Assembly (NCBI GenBank): GCA_035998495.1
Contig: DASYHP010000029.1
Coordinates: forward strand, 43,654 to 107,653
Direction: 5' to 3'
Length of the DNA: 64,000 nucleotides
Origin: Mesorhizobium_B sp035998495
Lineage (GTDB): Bacteria > Pseudomonadota > Alphaproteobacteria > Rhizobiales > Rhizobiaceae
In this document: piece after piece, positions 16,159 to 24,436 of the stretch
Position numbering within the stretch: the first letter of the stretch is position 1
How the letters are laid out: each line of letters begins with the position of its first letter
Made by a program: the position numbers and the translations under genes
Notes under the pieces: generated by a model
Told to the model about the DNA's origin: nothing
The model's input: only the letters and a program-made list of their open reading frames with translations
Database searches by the model: none

Positions 16159-16923
16159 ATGAATCTGACCAGCCCGGTCACATCCCTGGCGGCCAACCCA
16201 TCGCAGCCGGAATCCAAGCCGCTTTACCTGCAGATCAAGGAATTGCTGGTCCAGCGGATCGCCAAGGGCGAGTGGGGGCCGGGCGAGCTGCTGCCGAGCG
16301 AAATGCGGCTCGCCTCGGAATTCGGCGTCCATCAGGGCACGGTGCGCAAGGCGCTCGACGAGCTGGCCGCCCGCAACCTCGTCGTGCGTCATCAGGGCAA
16401 GGGCACCTTCGTGTCCGCCGTGGGAATGCGCCACAATCCCTATCACTTCTTCCGCATGCGGCCGCGGGACAACGTGCTGGAACGGCCGACGACGGAGTTC
16501 CTGTCCGTCGAGCGGGGCGCCGCGTCGGCGGCGGAGCGTGAAACCTTGCGCATGGACGCCGGCTGGTCGGAGGTGGTTCGAGCCGTGAAGCTGCGCAAAT
16601 ACGATGGCAAGCCGATCATCGTCGAACGGATCGCCTACCCCGCCGATTTGTTCCCGGGGCTCGACGAGCTGCTTGCAACGCTTCGGCCGGACACGACCTA
16701 CGGCCTCCTGGAAGAGCGCTACAGGGTGTTGATCGCCCGCGTGTCCGAACGCCTCTCGGCCATCGCCGCCTCCACCGAGGACGCCGCCCTGCTCGGCGCG
16801 GAAGCCGGCAAGCCGCTCCTCGGCATCGACCGCCTCGCCATCGCGCTCGACGGCCGGCCCGCGGAGTGGCGGGTCAGCCATTGCTCCACCGACGACTATG
16901 AATATTTCGTCGAGCATCATTGA
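16159..16923 (+). CDS. GntR-family (HutC subfamily) transcriptional regulator
   Basis: 254 residues. The winged helix-turn-helix at about 22-90 contains PLYLQIKELLVQRIAKGEW, LPSEMRLASEFGVHQGTVRK and LVVRHQGKGTFV. The C-terminal domain (about 100-250) is UTRA-like, the ligand-binding fold of HutC-type regulators, with ERIAYPADLFPGL and YGLLEERYRVLI. Ligands of this fold are usually small metabolites such as carboxylates, amino acids or sugars. GGAGG sits upstream of the ATG at 16159. Located between the enzyme operon and the tctC-like gene, it is the obvious candidate to bind TCTTATATAAGA at 8174 and 16955. Overlap of both sites with -10 regions points to repression relieved by the substrate or an intermediate. 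Confidence 0.92.
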   Translation: MNLTSPVTSLAANPSQPESKPLYLQIKELLVQRIAKGEWGPGELLPSEMRLASEFGVHQGTVRKALDELAARNLVVRHQGKGTFVSAVGMRHNPYHFFRMRPRDNVLERPTTEFLSVERGAASAAERETLRMDAGWSEVVRAVKLRKYDGKPIIVERIAYPADLFPGLDELLATLRPDTTYGLLEERYRVLIARVSERLSAIAASTEDAALLGAEAGKPLLGIDRLAIALDGRPAEWRVSHCSTDDYEYFVEHH

Positions 16924-16939
16924 CCCGGAGCGAAGCGCC

Positions 16940-16967
16940 TTGACCCCGCTTTACTCTTATATAAGAT
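16940..16967 (+). promoter_or_regulatory. tctC promoter with palindromic operator TCTTATATAAGA (copy 2)
   Basis: TTGACC (16940-16945) and TAAGAT (16962-16967) are separated by 16 bases and form a plausible promoter for the tctC-like gene at 17060. The perfect palindrome TCTTATATAAGA (16955-16966) covers the -10. It is identical to the palindrome at 8174-8185 in the divergent promoter. It lies 31 bases after the GntR stop codon. Repressor binding here is inferred from position and symmetry. Confidence 0.7.
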
Positions 16968-17059
16968 ATATGTTACGTGCCCCGTGGAAGAAGAAGGAAA
17001 GCATGCCGGACGCTGGGCACTTCCTCGGAATCCAGGCATGCTCGTGGAGGAGCGACCAC

Positions 17060-18037
17060 ATGAAACGAAGCAATCTTGCAGCCGCGGTGTTCCTGTTGGG
17101 AGGCCTGACCCTTGCCGCCCCGACGCTCGCGCAGGAGAAATACGACTACCCCGTCGACACCGTCACCCTGGTCACGCATTCCAAGCCCGGCGCCGGATCC
17201 GACCTGTTCCTGAGGAAGCTCAGCAAGGAGCTGTCCGAGGAAATGGGCATCAACTTCGTGGTCGATTACTGGACGGGCGGCAGCGGCGCCAAGGCCATGG
17301 CGCAGCTTGCGGAGGCCCCGGCCGACGGGTCGGTCTTCTACGCCACGACGCCGACGCACATCACCACCTCGCTGCTCAGCAATCCGGCGGTGACCTATAA
17401 GGACATCGACTACATCGCGAACGTCTTCTTCGATCCGGAAGTCATCTATGCGCTTTCATCGAGCCCCTATACGACCATGAAGGACGCGGTCGAGGCGTCC
17501 AAGGCGGCGCCCGGCACGATCGTCTGGGGCGGATCGAGCCCGGGATCGCTGGAGCGCCAGATCCTGGAGCGCATCAACGCCCATACGAATGCGCAAGCCG
17601 TGGTCGTGCCGCATGACGACGGCTCGGGCCTGTTGATCTCCGTGCTCAACGGAACCGTCGCGTTGGGCGTCGGCGAACTGCAGGAGCTTCAGAGCTATCT
17701 CGAATCCGGCCAGATCAAGATCCTGGGCGTCTATTATCCGGAGCGGCTCTCCACGCTGCCGGATGCCCCCACGGTGCTCGAAACGGGGCTCGACGACCAG
17801 GTGATCCGCAAGTTCCGGGGCCTTGCGGCGCCGAAGGGCGTGCCCGCCGAGACCGTCGCGCAGATCGAGCGCGCGGTGCAGGCCATCCTGGCCGATCCCG
17901 AGTTCAAGAAGGAATACGAGGCCGACAACCTCGTGCCGGGCTATATGGGGCAGGAAGAGTACCGCGCGTTCATGGCGGACTTCACGACCCAGCAGCAGGA
18001 GTTCCTCAAGGATTTCGGCGTGACGGCAGAGGAATAG
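17060..18037 (+). CDS. tctC: Tripartite tricarboxylate transporter periplasmic binding protein (TctC/Bug family)
   Basis: 325 residues from the ATG at 17060, with GGAGGAG just upstream. Residues 1-26 form a signal peptide (charged start, hydrophobic LAAAVFLLGGLTLAAPT, cleavage near LAQ). The mature protein shows Bug-family landmarks: a THSKPGAGSDLFLRKL stretch near the N-terminus where the ligand carboxylate is bound, GGSGAKAMAQL, and AAPKGVPAETVAQIERAV in the C-terminal lobe. It captures the carboxylate in the periplasm and delivers it to TctAB. No other TctC gene is in the window, so the partner is most likely the TctB/TctA pair at 3134-5197. It has its own operator-bearing promoter and a 163-base gap to the next gene. 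Confidence 0.93.
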   Translation: MKRSNLAAAVFLLGGLTLAAPTLAQEKYDYPVDTVTLVTHSKPGAGSDLFLRKLSKELSEEMGINFVVDYWTGGSGAKAMAQLAEAPADGSVFYATTPTHITTSLLSNPAVTYKDIDYIANVFFDPEVIYALSSSPYTTMKDAVEASKAAPGTIVWGGSSPGSLERQILERINAHTNAQAVVVPHDDGSGLLISVLNGTVALGVGELQELQSYLESGQIKILGVYYPERLSTLPDAPTVLETGLDDQVIRKFRGLAAPKGVPAETVAQIERAVQAILADPEFKKEYEADNLVPGYMGQEEYRAFMADFTTQQQEFLKDFGVTAEE

Positions 18038-18200
18038 CTCCGCCTTCGGGGTCAAAGAAACAGGGCTGCATCGTTACAGCTCGGGCGCCAGAGCGCGCCC
18101 GAGGCGGCCGTCCGGTCCCGCACCATCCTGTCGAGCAACCATCGCGCCGCGGCGCGGCGACCGGAAGCCCTCGGGGTGGGCGCATCGCCTGCGAGCGCAG

Positions 18201-19235
18201 ATGACGGCTGAACCGCAAGGAGGGCGCCTGCGAATTCTCCAAGCGCGGGGCATGATCGCGCGCTACGCGCCCGGCGTCCTGATCTGCCTGACGGTCGCGA
18301 TCGCCGCGCAGTTCATCTCCGAGCATCACGGCGCGCCGGCCATGCTGATGGCGCTGCTCCTAGGCATCGCGCTGAACTTTCTGGGGGAAGAGGGGCGCTG
18401 CGTGCCGGGCGTCGAGTTCACCTCCAGGAAGGTGCTGCGGGTCGGCGTGGCGCTGCTCGGCGCGCGCATCAGCGTGGATCTCTTGATCGGGCTCGGCCCA
18501 CACCTCATCCTGCTCCTGGTGCTGGCCGTCGTCGCGACGATGCTGAGCGGCCTCCTCCTCGCGCGCCTGCTCGGCCGGGGCTGGCGGCTCGCCATCCTCA
18601 CCGGTGGGGCCGTCGCCATCTGCGGGGCTTCCGCCGCCATGGCCATCGCGGCGGTCCTGCCGCAGAACGCCAACTCGGAGCGGAACCTCATCTTCACCGT
18701 CCTTGGCGTGACCGTCCTCAGCACGGTGGCGATGATCGGCTACCCGGTCTTCGTGCAGGTCCTGGGGATGGACGACACCGCGGCGGGCGTCTTCCTGGGC
18801 GGAACCATCCACGATGTCGCTCAAGTGGTCGGCGCGGGATTTTCCGTTTCCGAGGAGACGGGCGAGACCGCGACGCTGGTCAAGCTCATCCGGGTGACCA
18901 TGCTCGCGCCGGTGGTCCTGATCCTGTCCCTCGCCTTCCGCAACACGCGCCGCGGCGAGGTCGCCCAAGGCAAGCGCCCGCCGCTGATCCCGGGCTTTGT
19001 CCTCGGCTTCCTCGCTCTGGGCGCCCTCAACTCGATCGGGCTGCTTCCCCCCGCCCTCGCCACGGCCGCCGGCGACATTTCCCGCTGGGCGCTGCTGCTC
19101 GGCATATCGGCGGTGGGCGTGAAGACCTCGCTGAAGCGCATTCTCGACGTCGGCGGGCAGGCGATCACGCTGATCGTCCTGGAAACCGTGTTTCTCGCCG
19201 GTTTCATTCTCGTGGGTCTTGAACTCGGCCGATGA
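18201..19235 (+). CDS. UPF0324 (YeiH/TauZ-type) putative sulfate/sulfonate exporter
   Basis: 344 residues with ten or so membrane segments. The family core is clear: LMALLLGIALNFLGEE, LRVGVALLGARISVDLL, GGAVAICGASAAMAIAAVLP and GGTIHDVAQVVGAGFSVS. PF03601 proteins called TauZ or SuyZ accompany taurine and sulfolactate degradation genes and are thought to export sulfate or sulfite; many others are uncharacterised. Here it follows the tctC-like gene after 163 bases and lies in the same neighbourhood as a ComA-like and a TauE/SafE-like gene, which supports a sulfur oxyanion as product of the pathway. The ATG at 18201 has no strong ribosome site; an ATG at 18252 is an alternative. Confidence 0.88.
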   Translation: MTAEPQGGRLRILQARGMIARYAPGVLICLTVAIAAQFISEHHGAPAMLMALLLGIALNFLGEEGRCVPGVEFTSRKVLRVGVALLGARISVDLLIGLGPHLILLLVLAVVATMLSGLLLARLLGRGWRLAILTGGAVAICGASAAMAIAAVLPQNANSERNLIFTVLGVTVLSTVAMIGYPVFVQVLGMDDTAAGVFLGGTIHDVAQVVGAGFSVSEETGETATLVKLIRVTMLAPVVLILSLAFRNTRRGEVAQGKRPPLIPGFVLGFLALGALNSIGLLPPALATAAGDISRWALLLGISAVGVKTSLKRILDVGGQAITLIVLETVFLAGFILVGLELGR

Positions 19236-19279
19236 CGGCGCCCGGCGTCGCGCCTGCGACGCCGCAACGTGGCTTATCC

Positions 19280-22200
19280 TCACTGCAGCGCAGCGAGCGC
19301 GGCATTCGGCACCATGCCGACCTCGACCCCGTCGCGCGCGATGGTCGCCTGGCCGTCGGCTTCGGAGAGCACCCGCACCATGGTGCCGGGCGGCAGCTCG
19401 CCGCCGCCCTCGCCGCGCGTGGCGGCGACCGTCACCGGCATGATGAGCACATGGGTGGGATCCTTGGCGATGCCGCTCCCGCCGTCGTCCGGCTCGACTA
19501 GCGCCACCTTCGAGATGTTGCCGAGCGGGAACAGGTCGGTGATCGTGATCTTCGGGTCCTGCCGCATGCCGTATTGCTGGAGCGCCAGTTCCGGCACGGC
19601 GATGCGGATATGGCGCGCCATCTCGTCGGTCTCGATCAGGCCGTTCTTGTTCGCGTCGCCGTCGCTCAACGACTGCAGAAGCGCATAGCTCAGGAGCCCG
19701 TGGCCCTTGTAGCCCTCATAGGCGGGCTCGGCCGCGCGCGAGGCGGCGATGACGCTGCGTCCCACCGCGTGGCGGAGCAGGCCGATCGCCGTGTCGCGCG
19801 CGTCCAGCGAGCGCGCGAGCGCCGAGATCGTCTCGCTTTCGCAGGTGTCGAACACGAGCAGGCTTTTCAGCGCGGGGATGCGCGCCAGCCAGTCCTGCCA
19901 CTGGTCCTGGCCGATGGCGTATTCGGGAATCGTGCGGCCGCCGCCATAGCGGAAGTCCTGCGGGATGAAGTAGTAGCGCTCCGCCACCGTCTTGCCGTGG
20001 CCGGCGACGAACAGGATGAAGGTGTCCTCGCGGTTGATGCGGCCGCCGAGTTCGGTGAAAAGCCGGTCGAGATGGCCGGCCGTCGCTTGCGCTTCGGGAA
20101 CGGCGGTCACGATGACGTCCTCGAAGAGGCCCTTGCCGGCCTCGCGCAGCGCCGCGCCGATGGACTGCGCGTCCTTCACGGCATAGGCGAGCTTCATCCG
20201 CTCCTCGGCATACTGATCCACGCCGATCGCCAGAACGAACAGTTTTCCGTTGCCGGCGGCCTCGGCGCGCTCGGCCTCGACCTTGACGGGCGCGGAGGCG
20301 ATCAGGTCGGCCTCGTTGTAGACCACCACCTCGACCACGTTCTTGCCCGGCGCCAACGGCACCACCCGGTCGAAGGCCTCGGCCAAGTCCGCCAGCGCCG
20401 CCGCCCCGCGCGTCACCTGCTCGGTCACGCCGTTCAGCCGCCACTCCACGCGGCCGACGCCGCCGCCGCGGTCGCTCACGTCGAGATCGATCCTGACGGC
20501 GCGGCCGTCCTCCGTCATGGCCTGGCCGGCCAGCTCTACGCGGGGCGGCGGGCCGGAGGCCAGCACGTTTGCGAGGTTGAGCTCGGCGGCCGCGACCGCA
20601 TAGTGGCCGTGGGGGTCGCCCATCATCCGCTCGCCCACGAGGTTCGGGCGATAGAGCGCCTGATGGAACTGCTCCATGCTGAGCACGTCCAGGCCATGCA
20701 CGATGTTGAGCATCGCCGACGCGCCGTCGCTCGACGAAAAGAAGCCGTTGGGCGTCAGCGCAATGCCGCCGCCTCTGCCGTCGGGGAAGGTTTCGACCAG
20801 CTCGATGCCTGTCTCGGCGCTCCACAAGCGCACGGACCCGTCGATGCCCTCGGCCACGATGCGCAGGCCGTCGCTGGCGAAGCGCACGGCGATGTTGTCG
20901 CCCGCCTTGCCGTACCAACTGAACGGCATTTCCCCCGTGGCCGCGTCGAAGAGCTTGATCGTGCCGTCCTTGCCGCCGGCCACGATCCGCTTGCCGTCGG
21001 GCGAGAAGGCGAAGGAGTGGATCGCGCCGGACGCGGCGAGCCGTTTTTCGACCGCGCCGGATGCGGCGTTCGCCAGGACGATCTCACCTTCATGTGCGGC
21101 GGCGATCGTCTTGTCGTCGGGCGAAAAGGCGAAGAGCGCCGGCGCGACGGCCTCGCCGTCCGACGCCTTCGCCGCATCGGCTGTGTGCTCGAGGGAGGCG
21201 GCGAGCGCCGCCGGGCCTGCCAGCGCGGCGCCTGTCTCGGCGCTCCAGGCGAGGTTGGGCCGCATGCGTCCATCGGCGTCCGTCACATGGACGGCCTTGC
21301 CCGCGGGCGAGAACGCCAGGCCCGCGCCGTCGCCTTCGAAGCGGAGCTCCGTTTCCGCCGCGCGGGAGACGGCGTTCGCGACCATGATGCTGCGGCTCCC
21401 CTTCGCCGCCCGGCCGAGCAGCGCCACCCTTGCGCCGTCCGGCGAGAAGGCGGCGTCTTCGATGCCGTCCGGCATCGCGGGCAAGGTTCCGAGCGCCGTG
21501 CCGCCGTCGCGCTCCCAAAGTGTGGCCTTTCCGTCGCCGTCCCAGACCAGGACGAGCGCGCCGTCGGCCGACAGCGCGACGCCCGCGACACCGGGGCCGG
21601 CTTGAAACGTCGCCAGCGGGTCGCCGTTGAGGCCGTCCCACAGCCCGACCTTTTCCCCGTCGAAGGCCGCCACCGTCGAGCCGTCCGCGGAGTAACCCGC
21701 GACCTCGCGCTCGCCGTCCTTGCCGAGCCAGATGCGCTTGCCCGTCGCGCCGCTCCACAGCCCGATCTTCCTGCCGTCGCTCGCCAGCGCGGTGGTGCCA
21801 TCGGGATGAACGCCGCGGCGCGTGAAGCCGACGGTATCGGAACCGAAATCGGTGACCACCTCGCCGGTCGCCGTGTCCACCATCCGCAGCGCGCCGGCGG
21901 CGGTGGCCGCGACAAGCCGGGCGCTGTCGGGCGAGAGCGCGGCGGCATGGACCGGCTCATCGATCAAGGACTGGATGCGCTTGCCCGTGTCGGCATCGAC
22001 CAGCGCGAGCGCGTCGGCGGCGCCGGGCGGATGGTTTTCGGGCGCGAAGCCCGTGATGGCGCCGTCAGGCCAGCGATATGCCCAGTCGCCGTGCTTCGCG
22101 CGGAAGGCATGCAGTTCGTGCCCGGTCTCCACGTCCCAAACGCGGACCGTGGCGTCCACGGCGCGCGCCATCACCTGCTTGCCATCGGGCGAGAAGCCCA

Positions 22201-22921
22201 CCGCGCAGCTCTCGGTGCCATAGGCCTTGAAGGCGCCCGCCGCCTTGCCGGTTTCGGTGTCCCACAGGCGCACCATGCCGTCCTTGCTGCCGGTCACGAA
22301 AACCTTCTCGTCCGGCGAAATCGCGGCCCCGCAGAGGGCCGCGTCGGCCGCGTCGGCCGCGACCGGCGCGGCGTACTTGTAGGCCGCGCCATGCGCCGTC
22401 ATGACCCGAGCCTGGCCGTTCGCCACGACCACCAGCTTTTTGCCGTCCCGCGAGAAGACGAGCGCGCCGTCCTCGGCGGCGTCTGCGGGGGCTGAGCCGC
22501 CGTCCGGCATCACACCGGCCGCCCGTGCGCCCGAGCGCACGTCGAAGAACTCGACCGCGCCGGAGGGGCCGAAAGCCGCGAGTTTTTCGCCGTCCGGGGT
22601 GAAGGCCAGCGCGCGAAGCGTGAAGTCGCCTTCCACGTCCACCGGCTTGCGCTGGATGATGCGCAGCAGGCGGCCCGACTCGGCGTTCCACAGCCGGATC
22701 GTGCCGTCCCGCCCGGCCGAGGCGACAAGCGAGGCGTCGCCCGAGACCGCCACGCGGTTCACCGGGTCGGGGTGGCGCGTGTCAGGAACGACCGTGACCT
22801 CGGGCGTGGTAGCTTCCTGCGCGGCGGCGCCCGCCGCGCCCGACACGCCAAGAAGCGCACACAAAAGAAGGCGCGCGCCGTCGAGCCATGCGGTCGCGCC
22901 GAACGCCCACAACCCAGCCAT
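19280..22921 (-). CDS. Exported WD40-repeat protein with C-terminal caspase-like (C14) domain
   Basis: 1213 residues. Residues 1-35 look like a signal peptide (LLLCALLGVSGAAGAAA then QEA). About 50-720 is beta-propeller sequence; at least five clear WD40 ends are readable (for example DGTIRLWNAESG, DGMVRLWDTETG, DATVRVWDVETG, DGTIKLFDAATG, DGSVRLWSAETG), with degenerate blades between. About 893-1140 is a caspase/metacaspase-like peptidase: LFVLAIGVDQYAEE, the catalytic His975 in FVAGHGKT and Cys1027 in VFDTCESE. The last 40 residues resemble a small SH3-like domain. Both catalytic residues are intact, so it should be an active cysteine peptidase, probably cleaving after basic residues if metacaspase-like. 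Being exported, it would act in the periplasm. It is alone and convergent with the UPF0324 gene; no partner or regulator is visible. Confidence 0.9.
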   Translation of the reverse strand: MAGLWAFGATAWLDGARLLLCALLGVSGAAGAAAQEATTPEVTVVPDTRHPDPVNRVAVSGDASLVASAGRDGTIRLWNAESGRLLRIIQRKPVDVEGDFTLRALAFTPDGEKLAAFGPSGAVEFFDVRSGARAAGVMPDGGSAPADAAEDGALVFSRDGKKLVVVANGQARVMTAHGAAYKYAAPVAADAADAALCGAAISPDEKVFVTGSKDGMVRLWDTETGKAAGAFKAYGTESCAVGFSPDGKQVMARAVDATVRVWDVETGHELHAFRAKHGDWAYRWPDGAITGFAPENHPPGAADALALVDADTGKRIQSLIDEPVHAAALSPDSARLVAATAAGALRMVDTATGEVVTDFGSDTVGFTRRGVHPDGTTALASDGRKIGLWSGATGKRIWLGKDGEREVAGYSADGSTVAAFDGEKVGLWDGLNGDPLATFQAGPGVAGVALSADGALVLVWDGDGKATLWERDGGTALGTLPAMPDGIEDAAFSPDGARVALLGRAAKGSRSIMVANAVSRAAETELRFEGDGAGLAFSPAGKAVHVTDADGRMRPNLAWSAETGAALAGPAALAASLEHTADAAKASDGEAVAPALFAFSPDDKTIAAAHEGEIVLANAASGAVEKRLAASGAIHSFAFSPDGKRIVAGGKDGTIKLFDAATGEMPFSWYGKAGDNIAVRFASDGLRIVAEGIDGSVRLWSAETGIELVETFPDGRGGGIALTPNGFFSSSDGASAMLNIVHGLDVLSMEQFHQALYRPNLVGERMMGDPHGHYAVAAAELNLANVLASGPPPRVELAGQAMTEDGRAVRIDLDVSDRGGGVGRVEWRLNGVTEQVTRGAAALADLAEAFDRVVPLAPGKNVVEVVVYNEADLIASAPVKVEAERAEAAGNGKLFVLAIGVDQYAEERMKLAYAVKDAQSIGAALREAGKGLFEDVIVTAVPEAQATAGHLDRLFTELGGRINREDTFILFVAGHGKTVAERYYFIPQDFRYGGGRTIPEYAIGQDQWQDWLARIPALKSLLVFDTCESETISALARSLDARDTAIGLLRHAVGRSVIAASRAAEPAYEGYKGHGLLSYALLQSLSDGDANKNGLIETDEMARHIRIAVPELALQQYGMRQDPKITITDLFPLGNISKVALVEPDDGGSGIAKDPTHVLIMPVTVAATRGEGGGELPPGTMVRVLSEADGQATIARDGVEVGMVPNAALAALQ

Positions 22922-23198
22922 GTCCCCATTCCCCAGATCCGCAAGCCCCGCAGATCATAGTCGCGCGAATTGAAGCGCAAATATGTTCTTGCTCGCGCGC
23001 CACCGAGTCAAGAAGATTTGCCGCCTATACTGCCGCTGACTGCCTCCACCGTCCACCTTACCCAGAGGGAGGCTCCCTGCGGGCGGCTTGCCGCGAGCCG
23101 CGGCACATAGCCCAAAGCGGCGAAAACAGGCAGGCTGAAGCGATCTGAGCTGAGGCCGGCCCCGCCCGCCGGACTGGGACGGAGTTCAGCCCGCCGGC

Positions 23199-24218
23199 TT
23201 ATTCCCGCGCGCTTTCCCGCAGCTTCTGCGCATAGACGTTGATCACCAGCGCGGCGAGCAAGATCAGGCCGCGGATCAGGATCTTCACGAAGCTGTCGAT
23301 CTGGATGTGGTCGAGGCCGTTGTTGAGCACGCCCAAGACCAGCAGGCCGATGATGGTGTTGCCGATGCCGCCACGGCCGCCGAAGAGCGAGGTGCCGCCC
23401 ACCACCACCGCGGCGATGGCGTCGAGCAGAAACGTGTCGAACTGGTTCTGCTGGGCCGAGCCGAAATAGGCCACGCCGATCATGCCGGCGATGCCGGAGC
23501 ACATAGCCGAGATGATCATCACCGAGGCGATGATCGCCTTGACGTTGACGCCCGAATACTCCGCCGCCTCGCGGTTGCCGCCCACCATGTACACGTAGCG
23601 GCCGAAGCGCGTGTACTTCAGCACGAGATGGGCCGTGAGCATGAAGAGCAGGCAGACCACGATCGACCATTTCACGCCGAACACGGTGCCCGAGCCGAGC
23701 ACGGTAATGAGATCCGGATACTGGTACGCGATCTGGCCGCGGATCAGGATGGCCGAGATGCCGTTGGCGATCTGCATCATGGCCAGCGTCATGATGAAGG
23801 AGGGAATGCCGACCGCCGTCACCCCGAACGCCGTGACCGCGCCGAACGCCGCGCAGGCCGCCAGCGCGAGGAAAATCGCCACCCAGCCGTTCACGGGGAT
23901 GTTGGCGATGTTCACGTATTCGGGCTGGATCGTGAAATAGGCCACCACGATGCCGATGGCGTTGGCGATGGCCGCCACCGACAGGTCGATCTCGGCGGTC
24001 AGGATCACGAAGGTGAGGCCCACCGCGATGATGCCGGTGATCGATGCCTGATTGAGGATGTTCATCAGGTTGTCGAACGTGCGGAAGCTTTCGGCCTGGG
24101 CCGAGAAGAAGATCACGAGCGCCACGAGCGTGAACACCGGCGCGATGTTGCGCATCTGCTCGGCGAGGAACCGCTTGAGGTCGAAGGCGCGCGGGCTGCT
24201 TTCGGCGGCGATGGTCAT
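23199..24218 (-). CDS. Sugar-type ABC transporter permease (RbsC family)
   Basis: 339 residues, about ten membrane segments. GLTFVILTAEIDLSVAAIAN near residue 75 and the GGTSLFGGRGGIGNTIIG stretch near residue 280 are the branched BPD_transp_2 signatures of ribose/xylose/galactose type permeases. It would form the inner-membrane channel as a homodimer with the ATPase at 24437 and the binding protein at 25987. It is the last gene of the operon and is separated from the ATPase by 218 bases holding a palindromic repeat, which is unusual for this kind of operon. The start is the ATG at 24218. Confidence 0.93.
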   Translation of the reverse strand: MTIAAESSPRAFDLKRFLAEQMRNIAPVFTLVALVIFFSAQAESFRTFDNLMNILNQASITGIIAVGLTFVILTAEIDLSVAAIANAIGIVVAYFTIQPEYVNIANIPVNGWVAIFLALAACAAFGAVTAFGVTAVGIPSFIMTLAMMQIANGISAILIRGQIAYQYPDLITVLGSGTVFGVKWSIVVCLLFMLTAHLVLKYTRFGRYVYMVGGNREAAEYSGVNVKAIIASVMIISAMCSGIAGMIGVAYFGSAQQNQFDTFLLDAIAAVVVGGTSLFGGRGGIGNTIIGLLVLGVLNNGLDHIQIDSFVKILIRGLILLAALVINVYAQKLRESARE

Positions 24219-24299
24219 GGGTGTGCCTTCGACTTCGTGGTGGGCTTGCGTTCAGCACTTGCGAGAGAGGCGATCACGTCCGTTCGGCTGTCGAGCCTT

Positions 24300-24403
24300 G
24301 GCCCCCTCCACCACGCTTCGCAGGGGAGGATCCGGGCGCTGCCGATGTTTGATCCTCCCCCGTTCATGGGGGAGGGGGACCGCCGAAGGCGGTGGAGGGG
24401 GCC
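24300..24403. repeat. Mosaic palindromic repeat, copy 1 (inside an ABC operon)
   Basis: This element begins with GGCCCCCTCCACCACG, holds inner inverted arms CCTCCCCCGTTCATGGGGGAGG, and ends GGTGGAGGGGGCC. Its reverse complement matches the copy at 60974-61100: the first 54 bases differ at two positions, the middle diverges, and a CCTCCCCTGCGAAGCG block is shared. It sits between the ATPase and permease genes of one operon, so it will be transcribed and can fold strongly, perhaps lowering downstream expression or protecting the upstream message. Confidence 0.8.
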
Positions 24404-24436
24404 GCAAGGCCGGGCGGCCTGATAAAGGCCCCATGC

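Noticed and set aside
16898..17059. Longer N-terminus for the TctC-like protein
   Set aside because: The extension would overlap the GntR gene end and the promoter palindrome and would bury the signal peptide that begins at 17060.
19280..22921. Defence island around the WD40-caspase gene
   Set aside because: The neighbours are a UPF0324 exporter and a sugar ABC operon; no toxin, nuclease, reverse transcriptase or restriction gene is near, and the protein has a signal peptide.
24300..24403. CRISPR array or phage attachment site at the palindromic repeats
   Set aside because: There are no regularly spaced direct repeats with unique spacers and no integrase or cas gene; the modules are inverted hairpins.
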